From Microbispora rosea (GTDB lineage Bacteria; Actinomycetota; Actinomycetes; Streptosporangiales; Streptosporangiaceae), in contig NZ_FTNI01000002.1 in NCBI RefSeq assembly GCF_900156315.1, forward strand, positions 310,001-374,000: 64,000 bases of DNA, read 5' to 3'. Positions 8,588-15,687 of this stretch are shown in pieces. Below the pieces are notes generated by a model. It had not been told where the DNA came from. It saw only the letters and a program-made list of their open reading frames with translations, and ran no database searches. Made by a program: the position numbers and the translations under genes. Positions within the stretch are counted from its first letter, which is position 1; every line of letters starts with the position of its first letter.

Positions 8588-8605
8588 ACCTAGTGATCAC
8601 TCGGT
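8588..8605. promoter_or_regulatory. 18-bp near-perfect palindrome in a divergent promoter region
   Basis: ACCTAGTGATCACTCGGT has a perfect 10-bp core (AGTGATCACT, 8592-8601) and matching ACC/GGT outer arms with one mismatched pair. It lies midway between the divergent TarI/TarJ-like gene (start 8531) and the CDP-alcohol phosphotransferase fusion (start 8652). A -10-like TACTTT follows at 8606-8611 on the plus strand. This suggests a dimeric regulator controlling both directions; the regulator is unknown. Confidence 0.45.
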
Positions 8606-8651
8606 TACTTTGCGAGGTGAGCACGTGCGGTCAACGTGAAGCGGGTTTCAT

Positions 8652-10208
8652 ATGGGGGCGGATCCGAGCAAGCCCGGTACGTCACGGGACACAGAAACGG
8701 TGGCGATCGTCCTCGCGACCTCGCCGGCCGCCGGGTTGCCCTGGTCCGACGGCGCCCGATCCGACGGCAGCCTCCTGGAGCGGCTCACCGGCCAGCTCCG
8801 CGCGCTGCCGGTTCGCGAGGTGCTGGTCGTGGTGCGCGGCCAGGACGCCCAGGCGGAGGGATGGGAGAAGGGCGCGGAGAGCGGCCCGCCCCACCAGATT
8901 CGCGTCAGCGACGGGCTCGCCGAGGACCTGAGGATCGTGGCCAAGACGGCCCGCGCCTCGACCTCCCCGGTCGCCGTGCTGGCGGCCGACCTGGTCGCGC
9001 ACACCGAGGCGCTGTCGCTGCTGCTCGGCCATCCCGCGCGCCCGACCGGCGCGCTCGTCGCCAGCGGCGACCCGGCCCCGCTGCGGCCGCCCGTACGGAC
9101 CGAGTGGGGCCGCGTCGTGTCGGCGGGCACGTCCTTCCACGAGGTCGAGTGGGCCAACGGCACCTTCCGCGGCGTCCTCCAGGTGGGGGAGGCCCACCTG
9201 GCCGGGCTGGCCGACATCGCCGAGGACCTGGCCGACCTGGCCCAGCGCCGCCACCTCGGGCGGGTCGGCGACGGCGAGGTTCCCGAGCTGCTGCTCACGG
9301 GCCTGGTGCGGGCGGGCGTGCAGGTGCACGCCGTCGCGCTGGACACCCTGCACTGCGGGCGGGCCGGCACGCGCCCGGCCGCCGAGCGCGCCGTACGCGA
9401 GCTGGCCGACGTCGACGAGGCGCAGGCCAGGCTCGACGCCGCGGTGAAGAGCGGCGACGGCTTCTTCACCACCCACTGCGTCAGCTCGTGGTCGCGCCAC
9501 CTCATCCGCCCGGCCGCCCGTCTCGGCCTGACCCCGAACACGGTCACCGGCATCTCGGTCGGGTTCGCCGCCATCGCCGCGATCTGGTTCTCCGACGGAC
9601 GCCGGGCGGGGCTCGTGGTCGGCGCCGTCGCGCTCTACCTGTCGTTCGTGCTCGACTGCCTCGACGGGCAGCTCGCCCGGTACACGCGCCGCTTCTCGCC
9701 GCTCGGGAGCTGGCTCGACGCGATCTGCGACCGGCTGAAGGAATACCTGGTGTACGTCGGCCTGGCGGCCGGATACGTGGCAGGGTCCCGGGAGCCGTGG
9801 GAGATCTGGGCCCTGGCGGTGGGCGCGATGATCCTCCAGACGGTCCGCCACATGGTCGACTTCTCCTACGCGGGAGCGATGGCCGACCGGGCCAGAGCGG
9901 CCGGCCTGCGGGCGGCGGCCCCGCGTTCGATGGCCGTGCCCTGGGACGAGGCGCCCGCGGCGGCCGCCGCGAAGGGCACCGGATCGGTGCTGGCGCTGTC
10001 GCGGCGGCTCGACGCGCTGAGCGCCGCGAGGGGCGTGGCCTACTGGGCGAAGAAGATGATCGTCCTGCCGATTGGGGAGCGCATGGCGCTGATCTCGGTG
10101 ACCGCCGCGCTGTTCGACGCGCGGGTGACGTTCCTCGCGCTGCTGGGCTGGGGCGCGGTGGCCCTGGCCTACACGACTGGCGGGCGGATGGCGAGGTCCT
10201 TCGCATGA
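8652..10208 (+). CDS. Nucleotidyltransferase-like / CDP-alcohol phosphotransferase fusion
   Basis: 518 aa. The first 250 residues look like a nucleotidyltransferase-type Rossmann domain (VAIVLATSPAAGLPW, VLVVVRGQ, AVLAADLV) without an obvious G-x-G-x-R-x(n)-PK loop, so its activity is doubtful. Residues 270-518 form a CDP-alcohol phosphotransferase membrane domain with the complete motif D335-x2-D338-G-x2-A-R-x8-G352-x3-D356-x3-D360. That enzyme class joins an alcohol to the phosphoryl group of CDP-diacylglycerol or a CDP-polyol. The stop overlaps an ATG of a 104-bp insertion that separates it from the DUF5941 gene. I recall NTase, phosphotransferase and DUF5941 modules forming one chain in some relatives. 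Confidence 0.75.
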   Translation: MGADPSKPGTSRDTETVAIVLATSPAAGLPWSDGARSDGSLLERLTGQLRALPVREVLVVVRGQDAQAEGWEKGAESGPPHQIRVSDGLAEDLRIVAKTARASTSPVAVLAADLVAHTEALSLLLGHPARPTGALVASGDPAPLRPPVRTEWGRVVSAGTSFHEVEWANGTFRGVLQVGEAHLAGLADIAEDLADLAQRRHLGRVGDGEVPELLLTGLVRAGVQVHAVALDTLHCGRAGTRPAAERAVRELADVDEAQARLDAAVKSGDGFFTTHCVSSWSRHLIRPAARLGLTPNTVTGISVGFAAIAAIWFSDGRRAGLVVGAVALYLSFVLDCLDGQLARYTRRFSPLGSWLDAICDRLKEYLVYVGLAAGYVAGSREPWEIWALAVGAMILQTVRHMVDFSYAGAMADRARAAGLRAAAPRSMAVPWDEAPAAAAAKGTGSVLALSRRLDALSAARGVAYWAKKMIVLPIGERMALISVTAALFDARVTFLALLGWGAVALAYTTGGRMARSFA

Positions 10209-10314
10209 GCGAGCGTAGCGAGCGAATCGGTAGACACAGCGCTTGGCGAAGTGCTGATTCGCGTGCCTCCGGCACGACCGGACTCCGAGCCGAAGGCGAG
10301 GAGGTGGCATGAGC
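10203..10314 (+). repeat. 104-bp mini-element flanked by 8-bp direct repeats, bridging two genes by ATGA overlaps
   Basis: GCATGAGC occurs at 10203-10210 and again at 10307-10314. The DNA between them opens a frame at ATG 10205, which overlaps the previous TGA. It reads MSERSERIGRHSAWRSADSR and on to EGEEVA, and stops at TGA 10310-10312, overlapping the next ATG at 10309. So the insert keeps both ATGA stop/start couplings. Internal hairpins include CGTGCC-TCC-GGCACG (10260-10274). The GAGCGAGCGTAGCGAGCGAATC opening is of a kind I recall as a dispersed repeat in actinomycetes; that is memory, not a search. The ACAGCG-containing part loosely resembles a tRNA-Leu D-arm. Confidence 0.6.
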
Positions 10315-10974
10315 AGGCGGCCTCGTGAGACGGGCGGGAAGGCCAGGGGCGCGATCTCCGTGCACATGACCCCGGTGCCGCGCAGCGTCGTGGTGGCCAA
10401 CCGCGACGACGGCCCGCTGTCGAAGGCGATGGGGCTGCTCGTGGCCGGGCAGCTCCCGCCGCTGCCGCCCGTGGTCGCGGGAGCCTTCGTGACCGCCGTG
10501 CTGCTGGTGCTCGGCATCGCCGGGGCCGACGACTTCGCGGTCTTCGCCCCGGCAGTGGCCCTGCTGCTGGCGGGGGCGGGCAGCGCCCACCGGCACGACG
10601 GCCGGCTCGACTGGCTGGCGCCCCCGATACTGCGGCTGACCGAGTACGGCTTCATCGCCTCGGCCGGGTTCGCCCGTTCCGTCCCGCCGGTGCTCATCGT
10701 CGCGCTGCTCGGCGCGATGGCCTTCCACCACTACGACACGGTCTACCGGCTGCGTCAGCACGTGTATCCGCCGCCGTGGCTGGCGACGGCCGGGCTGGGC
10801 TGGGACGGCCGGATGCTCGCCGTCGCCCTGGGCGGCCTGCTCGACGTGGTGACGGCCGTGTTCGTGTTGCTCGCGGTCTATCTGTGGGCCCTGTTCGCCT
10901 GGGAGAGCGTGACCTGCTGGCTCGCCGCCCCCCGCACGCCCGACGAGGCCGTGGAACCGGCACCCGCCGATTAA
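10309..10974 (+). CDS. DUF5941-like polytopic membrane protein
   Basis: 221 aa. After a basic head (MSRRPRETGGKARGAISVHM) there are about four to five hydrophobic segments between residues 45 and 205 and an acidic tail (TPDEAVEPAPAD). HHYDTVYRLRQ (about 138-148) is the most conserved-looking polar stretch. The family assignment rests on resemblance and on position after a CDP-alcohol phosphotransferase. It probably acts with that enzyme in membrane phospho-alcohol chemistry. Translation is coupled to the small frame in the upstream mini-element through an ATGA overlap. Confidence 0.6.
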   Translation: MSRRPRETGGKARGAISVHMTPVPRSVVVANRDDGPLSKAMGLLVAGQLPPLPPVVAGAFVTAVLLVLGIAGADDFAVFAPAVALLLAGAGSAHRHDGRLDWLAPPILRLTEYGFIASAGFARSVPPVLIVALLGAMAFHHYDTVYRLRQHVYPPPWLATAGLGWDGRMLAVALGGLLDVVTAVFVLLAVYLWALFAWESVTCWLAAPRTPDEAVEPAPAD

Positions 10975-11043
10975 CGTCAGACCAACGGTGGATTACCCAA
11001 TCGGGGTGCCGAGCCAACTAACCTTTGGGGTTACTGTCTGACG
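10975..11043 (+). promoter_or_regulatory. Candidate structured leader (three-helix junction) upstream of a cytidylyltransferase gene
   Basis: CGTCAGAC (10975-10982) and GTCTGACG (11036-11043) can pair perfectly over 8 bp. They enclose two further hairpins: ACCC/GGGT (10995-10998 with 11004-11007) and TAACC/GGTTA (11019-11023 with 11029-11033). The layout is a closing stem plus two arms, ending 9 nt before the AAGGAG ribosome site at 11053. A -10-like TACTGT at 11032-11037 offers the alternative reading of a promoter, so the RNA interpretation is tentative. Confidence 0.35.
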
Positions 11044-11067
11044 CTCGACCTCAAGGAGTGCGGGAAA

Positions 11068-11799
11068 TTGCTCGGAATGGTGCTGGCCGCCGGGGCCGGA
11101 CGTCGCCTGCGGCCGTACACCGACACGCTGCCGAAGGCGCTGGTGCCGGTCGACGGTGAGACCACGATCCTCGACATCGCTCTGCGTAACCTGGCGGCCG
11201 TGGACCTCCGCGAGGTCGTGGTGATCGTCGGCTACCAGGCCCAGGCCGTACGGGAACGGCAGGCCGACCTGGAGCGCCGCCACGGGGTGAAGCTCACGCT
11301 TGTCCACAACGACAAGGCCGAGGAGTGGAACAACGCCTATTCGCTGTGGTGCGCCCGCGACTACTTCTCCCAGGGCGCGCTGCTGGTCAACGGCGACACC
11401 GTCCACCCCGTGTCGGTGGAGCGGACCCTGCTGGCCGCGGAGGACACCTCCGACATCCTGCTCGCCGTCGACGACGTGAAGTCGCTGGCGGACGAGGAGA
11501 TGAAGGTCACCCTGGAGGACGGCCGGCTGAAGCGGATCACCAAGCTCATGGACCCGGCCGACGCGTACGGCGAGTACATCGGCGCGACGCTGATCCGGCC
11601 GGGCGCGGCCGAGCGGCTCGCCGACGCGCTGAAGGCCACGTTCGAGCGCGACCCGCAGCTCTACTACGAGGACGGCTACCAGGAGATGGTGGAGCGCGGC
11701 GAGAAGATCGCCGTCGCGCCGATCGGCAAGGTCGAGTGGGTCGAGGTGGACAACCACGACGACCTCGCGAAGGCCCGTGAGATCGCGTGCCGGTACTGA
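11068..11799 (+). CDS. LicC-like cytidylyltransferase (NTP transferase family)
   Basis: 243 aa. The nucleotide-binding loop is MVLAAGAGRRLRPYTDTLPK. NDKAEEWNNAYSLWCARDYF matches the acceptor-binding segment typical of LicC-type phosphocholine and inositol-1-phosphate cytidylyltransferases, and LLVNGDT carries the metal Asp. It should activate a small phospho-alcohol as CDP-X. TTG 11068 is chosen because AAGGAG sits 9 nt upstream; ATG 11077 is the alternative. The next genes are a G1P-dehydrogenase-like enzyme (26 bp) and a CDP-alcohol phosphotransferase, so CDP-glycerol of G1P stereochemistry, or CDP-inositol, are the main candidates for its product. Confidence 0.8.
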   Translation: MLGMVLAAGAGRRLRPYTDTLPKALVPVDGETTILDIALRNLAAVDLREVVVIVGYQAQAVRERQADLERRHGVKLTLVHNDKAEEWNNAYSLWCARDYFSQGALLVNGDTVHPVSVERTLLAAEDTSDILLAVDDVKSLADEEMKVTLEDGRLKRITKLMDPADAYGEYIGATLIRPGAAERLADALKATFERDPQLYYEDGYQEMVERGEKIAVAPIGKVEWVEVDNHDDLAKAREIACRY

Positions 11800-11825
11800 T
11801 TTCCGCGGTCTTCTGAGGAGTACGC

Positions 11826-12884
11826 ATGCCGATTCTGGCAAGGATGCTCCCCGCACCTCTCACCATGGAGGTGCGGCGGGGCGCGATCGCGCAGCTCGGA
11901 ACCCTGCTCGCCGACAGCAGGGTGGCCACCTCCGGCCGGGTCGCGGTCGCGGTCGGCGTCGGGCAGGGCGACCGCATCGCGGAGGTCATCGCGCCTTCGC
12001 TGGGTGAGGCCAAGGTGCTCCGGGTGGCGGACGGCACCGTGGACGCCGCCGTGTCGCTCGGCGCGGATCTGCGCAAGGGCAACTACGAGGCCGTCGTCGG
12101 CGTCGGCGGCGGCAGGACGATCGACGCCACCAAGTACGCCGCGTCGCTCGCCGGCATCCCGATCGTCGCCGTCGCCACGAACCTCTCGCACGACGGCATC
12201 TGCTCGCCGGTGGCCTCACTCGTGCACGAGGGCGGCAAGGGCTCGTTCGGCGTCCCCATGCCGTTGGCGATCATGGTGGACCTCGAGTTCGTCCACGACG
12301 CCCCGCCCCCGCTCGTCCGGTCCGGCATCGGCGACGTGCTCAGCAACCTGTCGGCCATCGAGGACTGGCAGCTCGGCAACACCGAGCGGGGCGAGCCCAT
12401 CGACGGGCTGGCGATCTCCATGTCGCGCACCGCCGCCGAGGCCGTGCTCGGCCGGCCGGACTCGATCGAGTCGGACGCGTTCCTGACCGTGCTCGCCGAG
12501 GCGCTGATCCTGTCGGGGATGTCGATGGTCATCGCGGGGTCAAGCCGTCCGGCGAGTGGCGGCGATCATGAGATCCTTCATGCTGTGGACCAGCTATTCC
12601 CCGGCACCTCCAACCACGGTGAGCTGGCCGGCATCGGTGCGGCGTTCTGCTACTTCCTCCGTGAGGACGCGCACCGGCTCGGCCAGGTGACCGGCTGTCT
12701 CAGACGGCACGGCCTGCCCGTCGCCCCCGGCGACGTCGGGCTGACGATCGACCAGTTCACGGCCGCGGTGATGCTGGCTCCCAGCACCCGGCCCGGCCGC
12801 TACACCATCCTTGAGCACCTCCGGCTGTCCGAGCACGAGGTCCGGGGGAGAGTTGAGGACTATGTCCGCGCCGTCGGTCGCTGA
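11826..12884 (+). CDS. sn-glycerol-1-phosphate dehydrogenase-like (AraM/EgsA) enzyme
   Basis: 352 aa of the iron-containing alcohol dehydrogenase/dehydroquinate-synthase fold. The NAD(P) site is VGVGGGRTIDATKYA (91-105). Metal ligands expected from AraM/EgsA are present as D123 (LSHDGICS), H248 (SGGDHEILH) and H264 (TSNHGELAG). These enzymes reduce dihydroxyacetone phosphate to sn-glycerol-1-phosphate, the archaeal lipid enantiomer, also made by Bacillus AraM. Its place between a cytidylyltransferase and a CDP-alcohol phosphotransferase suggests the product is activated and transferred. It overlaps the next gene by 23 bp. Another small phospho-polyol could be the true product. Confidence 0.8.
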   Translation: MPILARMLPAPLTMEVRRGAIAQLGTLLADSRVATSGRVAVAVGVGQGDRIAEVIAPSLGEAKVLRVADGTVDAAVSLGADLRKGNYEAVVGVGGGRTIDATKYAASLAGIPIVAVATNLSHDGICSPVASLVHEGGKGSFGVPMPLAIMVDLEFVHDAPPPLVRSGIGDVLSNLSAIEDWQLGNTERGEPIDGLAISMSRTAAEAVLGRPDSIESDAFLTVLAEALILSGMSMVIAGSSRPASGGDHEILHAVDQLFPGTSNHGELAGIGAAFCYFLREDAHRLGQVTGCLRRHGLPVAPGDVGLTIDQFTAAVMLAPSTRPGRYTILEHLRLSEHEVRGRVEDYVRAVGR

Positions 12885-13620
12885 GCTTCGCGCGGTCGCC
12901 CAGCCGCAGACCACCATGGACCGCCGCAGCGGCGAGCACTGGGCCGGCCTGCTCTACATGCGGCGCCTGTCCATCTACGCCACCTGGCTGCTGGCCAAGA
13001 CCCCCATCTCGCCGAACCAGGTCACCGGCCTGATGATCCTGTGCGGGGTGGCGGCGGGCGCCGTGCTCGCCCTCCCGGGCTTCTGGGCGGCGCTGGGCGC
13101 GGCCCTGCTCATCCAGGTCTACCTGCTGCTCGACTGCTCCGACGGGGAGCTGGCCCGCTGGACCGGCCGGACCTCGATCACCGGGGTCTACCTCGACCGG
13201 GTCGGGCACTACTTCGCCGAGGCGGCCCTGCTGATCGGGCTGGGCTTCCGGGCCTCGGACACCCTGCCCGACTGGTACACGGTGATGGGCGTGGCGGCGG
13301 CGCTCGGCGCGATCCTGATCAAGTCGGAGACCGACCTGGTCGACGTCGCCCGCGCCCGGTCGGGCCTGGTGGCGACCACCGAGGCGGCGGCGCAGCAGTT
13401 CACCTCGCCGCGGCTCGCGCTGGCCCGCAAGGCCGCGGCGGCGCTGCGGTTCCACCGGGTGATCCAGGCCGTCGAGCTGTCGCTGATCGTCGTGGTCGCG
13501 GCGGTGCTCGACAACTGGTTCTCCGCCACCCGGATCCTCGTGGTGGCCTGCGTGATCATCGCGGTGGTCCAGCTCCTGCTGCACCTGGTCAGCATCCTCG
13601 CCTCCCGGCGGCTCTCATGA
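12862..13620 (+). CDS. CDP-alcohol phosphotransferase with Asp-to-His change in the catalytic motif
   Basis: 252 aa with about six membrane helices. The family motif is D91-x2-D94-G-x2-A-R-x8-G108-x3-D112-x3-H116, so the fourth Asp, normally the general base, is His (LDRVGHYFAE). The first helix region KTPISPNQVTGLMIL is typical of the family. ATG 12862 lies inside the end of the dehydrogenase gene (23-bp overlap), with GGGGGAG 11 nt upstream. It probably transfers the CDP-activated polyol made by its two upstream neighbours to a lipid or sugar acceptor. Confidence 0.8.
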   Translation: MSAPSVAELRAVAQPQTTMDRRSGEHWAGLLYMRRLSIYATWLLAKTPISPNQVTGLMILCGVAAGAVLALPGFWAALGAALLIQVYLLLDCSDGELARWTGRTSITGVYLDRVGHYFAEAALLIGLGFRASDTLPDWYTVMGVAAALGAILIKSETDLVDVARARSGLVATTEAAAQQFTSPRLALARKAAAALRFHRVIQAVELSLIVVVAAVLDNWFSATRILVVACVIIAVVQLLLHLVSILASRRLS

Positions 13621-13800
13621 GCGCGCCGGTTCCCGCGCGGCGTGCTAATGGGCCGTACATTCGCGGTTGGGTAGGGGTTTGGTGGCAGTTCCGATACCCT
13701 TGTTCAACGGTAAACCAGGCAGATTCCGGATTGCCCGGCCATACAGACTCGGTGATCATGAAGTCGTGTGTAGTGTGCCCCACGTCGAGGCGATGACGCG

Positions 13801-14682
13801 GTGAAAATCTCCTGTGTCATTCTCACCATGGGCAACAGGATCGCCGAGCTCGACCGGGCAGTGGAATCCGCGCTCACCCAGACCGACGGCGACATCGAGG
13901 TGGTCATCGTCGGCAACGGCGCGGACGTGCCGGAGCTGACCGTCCGGCCGCTGCCCGGCTCCGCCGCGTCGATCAAGACCGTACGGCTGGAGCACAACGC
14001 GGGCATCCCCGAGGGGCGCAACCGCGGCGTGCAGGAGTGCTCGGGCGACATCGTCCTGTTCCTGGACGACGACGGCTGGTACGCCAACTCCAAGGTCGCC
14101 GCGCACGTCCGCGAGCGGTTCACGCACGAGCCCGACCTCGCCGTGATCAGTTTCCGGGTGATGGACCCCGAGGGCGGTTCGGTGCAGCGGCGGCACGTGC
14201 CGCGCCTGCGGGCCGGCGACCCCGAGCGGTCCTCCCCGGTGACGACCTTCCTCGGCGGCGCCTGCGCGATCCGCAAGTCGGCGTTCCTCCAGGTCGGCGG
14301 GCTGCCCGAGCGGTTCTTCTACGCCCACGAGGAGAGCGACCTCGCCTGGCGCCTGCTCGGCGAGGGCTACCGCATCGAGTACGACGCCGAGACGGTCATG
14401 TACCACCCGCTGGTGCTGCCGTCCCGGCACACGGACTTCTACCGGCTGAACGCCCGCAACCGGGTCTGGCTGGCCCGGCGCAACCTGCCGTGGCCGCTCG
14501 CGATGCTCTACCTGCTCAACTGGGTCGTGCTCACGCTCGTACGCGAGCGCTCGATGCCCGCGATCAAGGCGTGGTTCCGCGGCTTCTTCGAAGGGCTGCG
14601 CGAGCCGGCCGGCGAGCGCCGTCCGATGGCCTGGCGCACCGCCTGGCGCATGCTCCGCCTCGGCCGCCCGCCCATCGTCTAG
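13801..14682 (+). CDS. Family 2 glycosyltransferase (rhamnosyltransferase-like)
   Basis: 293 aa, soluble GT-A fold. ISCVILTMGNRIAELDRAVESA opens the nucleotide-binding half, VLFLDDDGWY (about residues 83-92) is the D-D-D metal motif, and FYAHEESDLAWRLL carries the catalytic-base region typical of GT2. The last 60 residues are hydrophobic then basic, possibly a membrane-surface helix. GTG 13801 has GAGG 10 nt before it. A 180-bp gap with a -10-like TACCCT (13695-13700) separates it from the CDP-alcohol operon, so it may have its own promoter while serving the same polymer. Confidence 0.85.
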   Translation: MKISCVILTMGNRIAELDRAVESALTQTDGDIEVVIVGNGADVPELTVRPLPGSAASIKTVRLEHNAGIPEGRNRGVQECSGDIVLFLDDDGWYANSKVAAHVRERFTHEPDLAVISFRVMDPEGGSVQRRHVPRLRAGDPERSSPVTTFLGGACAIRKSAFLQVGGLPERFFYAHEESDLAWRLLGEGYRIEYDAETVMYHPLVLPSRHTDFYRLNARNRVWLARRNLPWPLAMLYLLNWVVLTLVRERSMPAIKAWFRGFFEGLREPAGERRPMAWRTAWRMLRLGRPPIV

Positions 14683-14700
14683 TAGTGCCTTGTCGGGCGC

Positions 14701-15552
14701 TCAGCCGAGCGCCGACATGAACGACGCGACGAGACGGGACCGGTCGCCGGGGAGCACCCGCCCGCCGTGGACCATGAAGGACGTCGTGGAGGCCCGCGCC
14801 AGGCCGCGCCCGGCGAGCCACGGGATCAACTCCTCGTGGCGGGGGTGGAGGTCGATCCTGATCCGGACGTCCGCGTCCCGGGCCAGGTCGGTGACGAGGG
14901 CGCGGGCGATCGCGTCGTCCTCCGCGACGATCGGCCCCACGAACAGTTTGTCGCCGCTCGGCCAGGCCGCCCCGTAGCCGGTGATCTCGCCGTCCCGCTC
15001 GGCGACCCGGACCTGCTCGGCGAAGGCGAACAGACGGGCCAGCAGGTGCGATCGGTCGGCCCCGAAGACCTCCGCGTCGAGGGCGCACAGCGCGGCCAGG
15101 TCCCGCCCGGGCTCGGCGAGTCGTGTGGTGTTCGGGTCGCCGCCGGTGTCGAAGTGGCCGACCCGGGCCTCGACCACACCGGCCGTCTCGAAGCCGAGTT
15201 TCTCGTAGAGGGGACGGCCGTACTCCGTCGCGCACAGGAACACGGTCGCGTCTGCGGCCTCCGCCAGGACGTGGGTCAGGAGACGGTGCCCCAGCCCTCG
15301 CCCGCTGTAGCGGGAGGCCACCAGCATCATGCCGACCGCTGCCGCCGTCGTGCCGTACCGGGTGAGGACGACGGTCCCCGCCAGGCCGCCGTCCGGGGCG
15401 TCGGCGCCGAAGCCCTCGCCGTTCTCCAGCAGGAGCCGCCACTTGCGCTCCTCCCGGGGCCAGGAGCGATCCTGCGCCAGGTCGAGGCAGTGGGGCAGGT
15501 CGCCGAGGCCGAGGCGGCGGACGGGCGGGAAGGACGGGTCTGCGGGCTTCAT
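14701..15552 (-). CDS. GNAT-type protein with two acetyltransferase-like domains
   Basis: 283 aa. The N-terminal GNAT domain has the acetyl-CoA loop SRYSGRGLGHRLLTHVL (about 80-96), preceded by the beta4 strand VGMMLVA. The second half (about 148-283) repeats the fold more weakly (GEITGYGAAWPSGDKLFVGPIVAED) and lacks a clear R/Q-x2-G-x-G/A loop. Such tandem GNATs are common in actinomycetes and the substrate cannot be inferred. ATG 15552 with AAAGG about 7 nt upstream is preferred; GTG 15558 is in frame too. Confidence 0.8.
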   Translation of the reverse strand: MKPADPSFPPVRRLGLGDLPHCLDLAQDRSWPREERKWRLLLENGEGFGADAPDGGLAGTVVLTRYGTTAAAVGMMLVASRYSGRGLGHRLLTHVLAEAADATVFLCATEYGRPLYEKLGFETAGVVEARVGHFDTGGDPNTTRLAEPGRDLAALCALDAEVFGADRSHLLARLFAFAEQVRVAERDGEITGYGAAWPSGDKLFVGPIVAEDDAIARALVTDLARDADVRIRIDLHPRHEELIPWLAGRGLARASTTSFMVHGGRVLPGDRSRLVASFMSALG

Positions 15553-15687
15553 GGGCACCTTTCGTCGACGGCCCTCCGACGGTAGCGCCCCGGCAGGCGG
15601 CCGGGGTCGGCGGCGGGTGATGCTCTGGAACCAAGGTCAGGCGCAAACTGGAGGATTTCGGGCGTTCACACTGTCTGATCTTGGGGT

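Noticed and set aside
10225..10260. tRNA-Leu gene in the mini-element
   Set aside because: AATCGGTAGACACAGCG resembles a tRNA-Leu D-arm, but no acceptor, anticodon or T-arm follows, so no tRNA can fold.
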